A DNA stretch of 64,000 nucleotides from Carnegiea gigantea (lineage: Eukaryota > Streptophyta > Magnoliopsida > Caryophyllales > Cactaceae), in assembly GCA_029747015.1 (NCBI GenBank), contig JAKOGI010002468.1, positions 43,797 to 107,796 on the forward strand, given 5' to 3'. Positions 57,101-64,000 of this stretch are shown here, one piece after another. The translations under genes and the position numbers were made by a program. Numbering within the stretch: position 1 is the stretch's first letter; each line of letters starts with the position of its first letter. Under the pieces are notes generated by a model that was not told the origin of the DNA, did not search any database, and saw only the letters and a list, made by a program, of their open reading frames with translations.

Positions 57101-58513
57101 GGGGTGGCAGTAACAAAGTACCTCTAAGAGTTTAGTCTCCTCACTTATGTGATCAAATCATTATGTATGTTTCTTTTAATAAACGATGATCTTACGCCAA
57201 GGATATTTTCCTAATGAATAAGAAAAGCAGTTGGTGTTTCGCCTTTTTAAGTATTTCAGAAAAAACGTTTTTAAGGGTCATTATAGGACCAATACGAAAG
57301 AGATTCTTTCAAAGAATAAGAGCCTCAAAGAGGCTAGGAAAAGAGCTTTATGAGCCTCAAGATTGCTAAGAAAAGAGTTTTTATAAGCCATATGAGGCTA
57401 AGTAAAGTGTTTTCAACGAAAGAAAGGAAAATTTCCATGAATGCCTAATGAAAAAGATTTCTAAGTACAGTTGGATGCGATTTCAAGTAACATGTGGCCA
57501 TGCTCTTATAATGCATCGAGCATATGAGATTGAATGTGCATGTTCTGTGAAAGAAAGCTCTTTGTATAATCTCTACTTTCTGTCTTTAAGCATCTCATGT
57601 AAGTGCATTGGGTAGGCAAGGCACAACTCACATATATATCACGTAACCTATGAAAGAAAGTTCTGTGCTTAGCCTCCTTGCTTGCTTATGTGTTTGACTA
57701 CTTGTTAGTAAAGGAACTTAGTCATTCAAGGACCCAGAAATGTGTTTGAGTGGTTAAAATGAAGTTTATGGTTAGTGATCCTTCCATAAAGGTTTTATGA
57801 ATGCCTAATATGATAGTAAAGTATGAATACGTGATATGTGACTATTAAAGATATTATTACCTGCAACGGTTTTGGTTTTAAGGGGGTCGGGGGACACTCA
57901 CTGAGCGTATAGTTGCTCATCCTACTCTTTCCCCTTTTTCCCTAGGTTTTCTCTATGACAGCAAGAAGTTGAGCTAGCTATGACGAAATGGAAGTTACCC
58001 TTACTTAAAGGGAGTCAACTGTGCCCATAGTGAAGTAGTCTCGCTGCTTGATGATGTTATAGAATGTATTCTTAGTTTGTAAATGTATATAAACCAAGTA
58101 TTCTAGTTAATGTAATGCATATGGTACAAAGGTCGCTCTGTATGGTCGTATGAGCCAACCATCTAATTAGTTATATGTCTTCTTGGTCAAAGTTGGCCAT
58201 GTTTTGGTATGTAAACTCCATTACTCCGGTTATGTAAATCGTTGAGTTATATCCTTCATTTCTTCTTTATTAATAAACTATATTGTTTGAGTACTCCGAG
58301 CGAATTTCTCATTGAGTTATGAACTCCGGTGCATAGCCATTGAGCTTATTTTAAAATGTTGTATGCTTTCGTTGATTGCAGGGGTTTATTGTAAGGTTTT
58401 TAGCCTGGAAACGATCAGTTTTTAGAGGAAACTCTGTCTGTCTCGCCCCAGAAATTTAAGTAGAAAGTTAAGATAACATAATGCTCCCAGCCCTAGGGGC
58501 TGGGGGTGTTACA
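54178..58513 (+). repeat. LTR 3 of element G
   Basis: 4,336 bp, TGTAACATCC...GTGTTACA, followed by the TGATG target copy. It is about 52 bp longer than the others, which is explained by a 55-bp tandem duplication at 56,897-57,006. It carries the 69-bp array at about 55,370-55,740. Confidence 0.92.
56897..57006 (+). repeat. 55-bp tandem duplication unique to LTR 3
   Basis: The unit atcccgcctgacataacata... (56,897-56,951) is repeated with no visible mismatch at 56,952-57,006. LTRs 1 and 2 have a single copy, so the duplication postdates the split of the LTR copies. Confidence 0.9.
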
Positions 58514-58518
58514 TGATG

Positions 58519-59001
58519 GGTATCCCGGTGTGGGATAGACGTAGGTTTTAGATAAAAGGGGCTTGGGCTACCATCACTTCTGAGTTGCTGCTCAGAGAGG
58601 AGTTGGAGCAGAGGGGGGCCACCATGGAGATGCTACAACATGTTTTTCCTTTATACCATGTACCTCCCCTGCCTATAGCACCTACTCCTACTTAGGGACC
58701 ACCCTCACCACCTGCACCGAGCACTCCTCAGATGCCTAATAGTCCAACATCATTGGGGTCTATGGAGGCTCATGTGGTCGTTCATCTCCTTGACACACTA
58801 GAGATATTGGTGATTAGCTCTGATGACGAGCCCATGGAGGACCCGAAAGAGGATCCACAGGAGGACTCGGGATTCGAGGAGCACCATATTGATCATGATG
58901 TTGAGGAGGTAGAGTCAGGTGCATCAATCAACAGTTTTGACTTGAGCGAGGAGCCTGAGGATGAGTCTGACCCAGACTACGAGCCATGCAGGGATTGTTA
59001 G
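58519..59001 (+). pseudogene. Pre-gag ORF of element F, 3' piece (acidic protein)
   Basis: Frame 1 continues the ORF of 42,080-42,286 directly after the TGATG copy. The first part (LLLREELEQRGATMEMLQHVF) is helical, then Pro-rich (PPLPIAPTPT, PPSPPAPSTP), then strongly acidic (ISSDDEPMEDPKEDPQED...EEPEDESDPDYE) to the TAG at 58,999-59,001. Stops at about 58,549 and 58,693 break it. It ends about 420 bp before gag. I do not recognise a domain; Tekay-like elements can carry an extra ORF here, but its job is unknown. Confidence 0.55.
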
Positions 59002-59421
59002 TTTAGTTTAGGTGATGACTTTTTTTTGATAGGATGGTCATATTTTAAGCCCCATATGCATATAACATAGTCAGTTGGATAGATGTATTTTGTGTAAGTC
59101 ATGTCATTGTATATAGTTAGACAGATCCTTCTGGTTGTGTTCACTAGTTTCGTCTTCTTTTTGGACGCATAGTGGACTTAGTGGTTACGGCTAGGTAATT
59201 TTTTAGGTAGGTTTAAGGACTTACATTAGTGAGTTAGTTAGTTATGATATTTGTTTTTCTTAGCCATGTATATAAGCAAGCAGTTATGTATGTAAGCAAG
59301 AGTTATGAGATGATAAATGAAGTCTTGGTTTCTGTTTTGATAATATTGTTAGTCGTATTTGTTGGGTATACTTATCTTATATGTTGGCTTTGTGCAAGTG
59401 ATTGAATTATTTCATTTATGT
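59002..59421 (+). other. Non-coding spacer between pre-gag ORF and gag of element F
   Basis: T/A-rich with no conserved motif. A short direct repeat (tatgtataagcaagcagtt / tatgtaagcaagagtt) lies near 59,267-59,304. Confidence 0.6.
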
Positions 59422-60420
59422 ATGATCAGAATGTCTGAATATGTGCAAAATAATGCGGTGACTCATATAGGGGATAACTCGGATCATGGCCAGGGATCAG
59501 GTGAACAAGCCTCATGTAATATGCCACCGAATTTTGCCAAAATGCCCTCAATTCCCCATGAGTTAGCTAACAAAATTGGTAACGAACTGGCCGACTTTGG
59601 TAGTTGAACTGATGAAATGCATTCCCCTAGTGCCTGCTGAGAATCCTTCTACGGATGATAAACTAGCAAACAGGGTAGCACGACGCAACCCTAAAGTTTA
59701 CATCAGAAAATATCACCCAGTGGAATTAGAGGAATGGGCAAGGGAAATAGAGAAAATTTTTACAGTGGTATAGGTTCCAGAAGAGAAGAAAGTGAATATT
59801 AGGACGTACTATTTTACTAGTGAAGCTGATATCTAATGGAACATCATTAAGGGTAGGCTCGTAGGGCCTACATTCAGCTGCAGTAAATCCCTGGAGGAAC
59901 TAAGGGCAAAATTTTATCCAATTGTGGTTCAAAGACAAAAGAAAAAAGAATTTATGGAACTAAAGATAAGTGGTAGTATGACTGTATTGCAGTAGGCTAG
60001 TAAGTTTATAGAGCTATCCAGGTTCGTCCCCGAATTTATGTCCCATGCAAGATTGAAGATGAGGAGATTTAAAGAGGGTCTAGCTCTCTATAATCGTAAG
60101 CAGCTAGTTGGTCAACAAATCTTGACCTACCAGGAGTTATATGAGCGAGCAGCTGAAGTGGAGCGAGTAAAGATGGAGTTGACGGCCCTAAATCCAATAA
60201 ACAAAAAGAGGAAAGGGATCAAATAAGGAACCCCGAGCTAGAGTGCAAATCAGAAGAAACCTACTCCCACTCTTCCTAAGAGTCACCCTGTAGGTCTAGT
60301 AAAGCTCTATGGTAAATGTGGGATAACTAACCACACCACCTAGGAATGTCGAGTGGGTACTAACAAGTGCATGTAGTGTAGAAGCCTAGAACACATCATT
60401 GCTGCATGCCCTCAAAGACT
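59422..60420 (+). pseudogene. gag of element F
   Basis: Capsid/nucleocapsid protein. The start is ATG 59,422 or 59,431. After a frame change near 59,600, the core reads YHPVELEEWAREIEKIF (about 59,713-59,763), VPEEKKVNIRTYYF, LEELRAKFYPIVVQRQKKKEFMEL and the run 60,038-60,226 (RLKMRRFKEGLALYNRK...TYQELYERAAEVERV). The first knuckle (KCGITNHTT-stop-EC) and second knuckle (60,368-60,409, C-M-stop-C-x4-H-x4-C) both contain a stop, although the ligands of the second are kept. Six or more stops make it untranslatable. Confidence 0.75.
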
Positions 60421-61035
60421 GAAAGCTGTGGATAAGGTTGCAGCAAAAACCTTGGCCCCACCTCGCCAAAGGCCCCTACCTCCAAGGCCTATAACTATAA
60501 GATGGGTGTATGTAATAAGCAAGAGAGAAGCTGTCACCTCTGGTATGGTAGTTAGTGGAACTGTCTTTTTAAATTCAAAGCCATTTTGTGTATGATTTGG
60601 TTCGGGTGCCACTCAGTCCTTTATATCTATCTTATCTGCTTTGCAATTGAGCCTTGAGAATGCGAAGTCAAAAACTAATTATAGAATCAAGCTGCCCAAT
60701 GATTCTATAGTTGTGTGCCCTATTTCCCATGAACTAACCCTACTACTATTGGTGGAGTCACATTCGCAAGAGACTTGATTCAATTTAACTTGTCAGACTT
60801 TGACATCATTTTGGGGATGAACTGGTTGCATTACTTATGGAGCTAAAATTGGCTGTCAAAACCTTAAGATCATTCTAAAGAATAAAAGTGGGAGAGAAGT
60901 ATGTTCTTATGGGCAAAGGGAGAAAAAACCATGTCCTATAATTTCTGCTATAAAAGCAAGTTGTTATACCAAGGGTGTATTAGGTATTGGTGTTATACTA
61001 TGGAAGCTCAGTCTAAATGAGAGTAAGTAGAAGAT
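60421..61035 (+). pseudogene. Aspartic protease of element F, catalytic Asp lost
   Basis: The reading FGSGATQSFIS at about 60,596-60,628 corresponds to the chromoviral active site FDSGATHSFIS with catalytic Asp changed to Gly (GGT, 60,599-60,601). Later, FDIILGMNWL is recognisable at about 60,799-60,830 across a frame change. The product would be inactive. It sits between the knuckles and RT. Confidence 0.7.
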
Positions 61036-61860
61036 ATTCATGTAGTTCATGAATTTGAAGATGTTTTTTCTGAATAGCTACCAGGTCTACCCTTGCAGAG
61101 GAAAATTGATTTTGAGATTAAATTAATCCCTGGTGCCCAACCTATCTCTAAAGCCCCATATCAAATGGCTCCAACTGAGCTTAGAGAATTAAAGATTTAG
61201 CTAAACGAGTTATTATAGAAGGGATTTATCAAAACAAGTGTGTCACCATGGGGTGCCCTAGTGTTGTTTGTTAAGAAGAAGGATAGAACCTTGAGGCTAT
61301 GTATTGATTACAGAGAGCTTAACATGATTACCATCAAGAACAAATACCTTATGTCTCGAATAGATTATCTATTTGATCAATTCCAAGGAGTAGGAGTCTT
61401 TGCTAAGATTGAAGTGAGGTATGGATACCACTAACTCAGGATTAAACCTAAAGATATTTCCAAGACTGTCTTTAGGACCAGGTATGGCCGCTATAAATTC
61501 ACGGTGATGTCCTTTGGCCTGACCAATGCCCCTGTGGCCTTTATAGATCTCATGAATAGAGTCTTCAAACCCTATTCAGACAAGTTTATGGTAGTATTCA
61601 TAGATGATATCTTGATATACTCTAATAATAGAGATTAACATATTGTTCATTTAAGGACAATGTTGCAGGCCTTGAGAGAACACCAATTATATGGCAAATT
61701 GAAGAAGTGTGAGTTTTGATTAGAAGGAGTGGTATTTTGGGGACATGTAGTTCAAAAGGAAGGGATTAAAGTTGACCCCCAGAAAATGAAAGCAATTACG
61801 AAAGCAATTACAAAATGGCTAAGACCCACCAATGTCACTAAGATTAGAAGTTTCTTGGCT
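61036..61860 (+). pseudogene. Reverse transcriptase of element F
   Basis: Boxes in order: [32 protein letters not shown] (about 61,081-61,175), the run 61,240-61,434 with [59 protein letters not shown] (about 61,465-61,560), the catalytic FIDDILIYS with FIDD at 61,597-61,608, and LYGKLKKCEF (about 61,687-61,717). At least five stops occur, several at Trp or Gln positions. Both polymerase Asp residues are kept. Confidence 0.82.
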
Positions 61861-62420
61861 TAGCTAGCTATTATCGGAGGTTTGTCAAGGACTTTTCGAA
61901 GATAGCATCTCCCTTGACTAATTTGTTGTAAAAAACCATTAAATTTGAGTGGACAGATAAATGTGAAAGGGCATTTCAAGAGTTAAGGAAGTGATTAACT
62001 ACCGCTCCAATTCTAACCATACCGATAGAAGGTAAGGAGTATACTATCTACAGTGATGCCTCGAAGAATGGTCTGAGGTGCAAGAGGAGAAAGTGGTGGC
62101 TTATACCTCCCAACAGCTCAAGCCTTATGAGAAGAATTACCGACCCACGATCTGGAGTTAGCAGTTGTGGTTTTTGCACTGAAAATTTAGAGACATTATT
62201 TATATAGGGTACCATGTAAGATTTTTAATGACCATCAAAGTTTGAAGTATATCTTCACTCAAAAAGAGCTCAATTTAAGACAAAGGTGTTGGCTAGAGTT
62301 ACTTAAAGATTATGACTTGTAGATTCAGTATCACCCAAGAAAAGAAAATGTTGTCACTGATGCCCTAAGAAAGAGGACACAACATAGTTTAAACACTCTA
62401 GTGATTACATAGTTGAACCT
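61861..62420 (+). pseudogene. RNase H of element F
   Basis: YTIYSDASKNG (about 62,039-62,071) is the first catalytic-Asp box. A frame change follows, then VVAYTSQQLKPYEKNYR near 62,094-62,145, [32 protein letters not shown] and VVTDALRKR closing near 62,375. Small indels at about 62,075 and 62,150 shift the frame. Confidence 0.75.
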
Positions 62421-63620
62421 CTTAAGAGAGCTTGAGCAGTTGGGTATCCAATAAGTGTCGCATAGGTAAGTAAGTGTTCAGTTGTCAACGCTTACCGTAC
62501 AACCCTCTATAATGGAGGAAATATGATTGAACCAAGAAAGTGATTCTGAGCTCTAAAGGATAAAGCAACATCTTAAGAAAGGGAAGTCACCTGGGTTTGT
62601 AGTGCATGAAGATGGGACCTTGTGATTCCAGAATTGCCTGTGCATACCCAAAAATGAGGAGTTGAGGAAAAATATCTTAGAGGAAGCTCACAACACCCAA
62701 TACTCGATGCATCCAGGAGGCACCAAGATGTACAGAAACATGAGGCAATACTTTTGGTGGAATACATGAAGAAAGAGCTTGCAGAGTATGTTAACAAAGG
62801 TTTGATTTGCCAAAAGGTTAAAGCTGAGCATCAACATCCCGTGGGTGACTTACGACCATTAGAAATTCCCACTTGGAACTAGGACTTAGTGTCAATGGAC
62901 TTTGTCATAGGATTACCTCTTTCTGCTTCAAAGAAGAATGTCATTTGGGTAATAGTTGATTGACTCACTTAATCAGCACATTTTTTGCCAACTGGGGATA
63001 CTTAAGGAGTTGAAAGACTAGCCCAGCTGTATTTTAAGGAAATGGTTTGACTACATGGCATTCTCGAAGACATAGTGTCTGATAGAGATCAGAGTTTTCA
63101 AGCCCGTTTTTGGCAAGCACCTCAAAGAGCCCTTAGAACCAAATTGAATTTTAGCAGCTCCTATCATCCTGGAATAGATATTTAGATGGAGAGAGTAAAT
63201 CAAATTCTGGAGGATATGTTGGGGGCTTGTGTTTTGGAATTTCAAGTAAAATGGGAAGATGACTTGCCATTGGTGGAGTTTTCTTACAATAATAGTTACC
63301 AATCCACCAATAAAATGGCCCTGTTCAAGGCTTTACATAGAAGAAAATGTAAAACCCCTTTATGCTAGAGTGATCTGGATGAGGCATTGACTCTGGGCCT
63401 AGAACTAGTTTAGGAAATCACCGAAACAATAAGGAAGATTCGAGAGCACACTCGGGTCGCCTGAAGTCGACAGAAGAGTTACGCTGATAAAAGAAGAAGG
63501 CCTCTGGAGTTCTAGGTAGGTGATAAGGTCTTTCTGAAAGTTTCCCCAACTAAGAGTATCAAGAGATTTGGTGTATGAGGCAAACTGAGTCCTAGATATA
63601 TTGGGCCATATAAAATTACT
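62421..63620 (+). pseudogene. Integrase of element F
   Basis: The zinc-binding segment (EEAHNTQYSMHPGGTKMYRNM) is at about 62,682-62,745, then a broken CxxC (GLICQKVKAEHQHPVG). The core shows VIVD with the first Asp (about 62,949-62,960), IVSDRDQSFQARFW with the second (about 63,072-63,113), and ME-R-VNQILEDMLGA with the expected Glu (from 63,186). Stops replace several residues around the first Asp. The C-terminal GDKVFLKVSPTK (about 63,520-63,555) and GPYKITKRLNPMAYRL follow. Confidence 0.78.
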
Positions 63621-63935
63621 AAAAGGTTGAATCCCATGGCTTACCGATTAGACATGTCTGTAGAACTCGAGCACGTACATAACATATTTCATGTTTCACA
63701 ACTTCGGAAGTACATCCCAGATCCTAACCATGTGATCGTACCAGAACCCATGGAGGTCACTGGGGATCTAGTGTACAAAGAGTATCCAGTACAAATACTA
63801 GATTATAAGATTAAGCAGCTGTGCAATAAGCAGGTACCCTTAGTTAAAGTATTTTGGTCAAATCATACCTCCTGAGAAGCCACTTGGGAAACCGAGGAAG
63901 AAATGAAAGCCAAGTACTCGCACCTATTTCAGGTA
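63621..63935 (+). pseudogene. Integrase C-terminus and chromodomain of element F
   Basis: In the run 63,627-63,875, MAYRLDMSVELEHVHNIFHVSQLRKYIPDPNHV is the conserved chromoviral integrase tail. DLVYKEYPVQILDYKIKQLCNKQVPLVKVFW is the chromodomain strand region. A TGA at 63,873 interrupts before EATWETEEEMKAKYSHLF, the chromodomain C-terminal helix. Chromodomains guide integration to histone-marked chromatin. This arrangement is typical of Tekay/Del. Confidence 0.85.
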
Positions 63936-63971
63936 ATCTTACATGTTATGACAACGCAACGTTCATAAGTT

Positions 63972-64000
63972 TCGAGGACGAGACTCCTTAACAGAGGGAG
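63972..64000 (+). other. 3' terminal phrase and polypurine tract of element F
   Basis: The sequence ttcgaggacgagactcctta followed by ACAGAGGGAG reaches the last base. The same phrase precedes LTRs 2 and 3 of element G, so the 3' LTR of F should begin within a few bases after the window. Confidence 0.75.

Larger units (their letters stand above)
42287..58513 (+). mobile_element. Element G: LARD-like tandem LTR-internal-LTR-internal-LTR
   Basis: Three LTRs (4,280, 4,284 and 4,336 bp) start at 42,287, 48,233 and 54,178, giving periods of 5,946 and 5,945 bp. They enclose two internal domains of 1,666 and 1,661 bp. LTRs start TGTAACA/TATAACA and end TGTTACA. PBS and PPT flank each internal domain. 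Outer flanks are TGATG (42,282-42,286) and TGATG (58,514-58,518), a perfect 5-bp duplication, so the array behaves as one insertion in element F. No gag-pol motif is seen in either strand, as in large retrotransposon derivatives. Strand is set by the PBS/PPT order. Confidence 0.92.
39304..64000 (+). mobile_element. Element F: Tekay/Del-type chromovirus, split by element G, runs off the window
   Basis: A probable 5' LTR, Met PBS (41,907), pre-gag ORF, gag, protease, RT, RNase H, integrase, chromodomain and PPT are in order. The 16.2-kb element G interrupts it after 42,286. The chromodomain after integrase and the ttcgaggacga phrase before the PPT are Tekay/Del traits. Stops and frameshifts are very frequent. 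The left limit near 39,304 is set by loss of element D's LTR similarity. The 3' LTR should start just past 64,000. Confidence 0.75.

Noticed and set aside
1..64000. Host genes, tRNA or rRNA genes
   Set aside because: tRNA-like matches are all primer-binding sites. No open frame resembles a cellular plant protein and no intron-exon gene structure was evident by reading.

Overview
The window is a vascular-plant (probably angiosperm) heterochromatic segment made almost entirely of nested LTR retrotransposons. I found no host protein gene, tRNA, rRNA or CRISPR. The plant origin follows from the lineages recognised by protein motifs and primer-binding sites: Sirevirus (Ty1/copia), Athila and Tat/Ogre (non-chromoviral Ty3/gypsy), and probable CRM-type and Tekay/Del chromoviruses. 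Nearly every gene is broken by stops and frameshifts, so the elements look old and inactive. The longest clean ORFs are in the CRM-type element at 20,539-27,606.

Layout. 1-1,567: minus-strand Tat/Ogre gag-protease remnant. 1,568-3,049: minus-strand Athila-family LTR, probably solo. About 3,050-7,990: 5' part of a degenerate chromovirus (A), no 3' LTR. About 8,000-9,600: nothing recognised. From an undetermined left end to 31,386: a Sirevirus host element, whose 5' LTR ends at 10,604. It is split by three insertions: Athila element B (10,837-18,961, a rearranged remnant), CRM-type element C (20,539-27,606, both LTRs and a near-perfect TSD) and a solo LTR E (28,807-30,214). At 31,387, inside the Sirevirus reverse transcriptase, begins Athila-like element D, which has gag, protease and an Athila ORF-1-like gene but no RT or integrase core. 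Its 3' LTR starts at 39,073 and is cut near 39,300 by Tekay-type chromovirus F. F runs to the window end, with its polypurine tract at the last bases.

F is itself split at 42,286 by the most notable object here: a 16.2-kb non-coding element G (42,287-58,513). It has the form LTR-internal-LTR-internal-LTR, with LTRs of about 4.3 kb, internal domains of about 1.66 kb, and a perfect 5-bp target duplication (TGATG) only at the outer ends. It is LARD-like and carries Tekay-type terminal signals.

How the parts relate: the insertion order is Sirevirus first, then B, C, E and D within it, then F in D, then G in F, a nest four deep on the right side. The genes do not cooperate as a host pathway. The only functional relationship suggested is parasitic: D and G lack replication enzymes and would have needed proteins from Athila- and Tekay-type relatives. 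Lineage names come from motif recognition without database searches.
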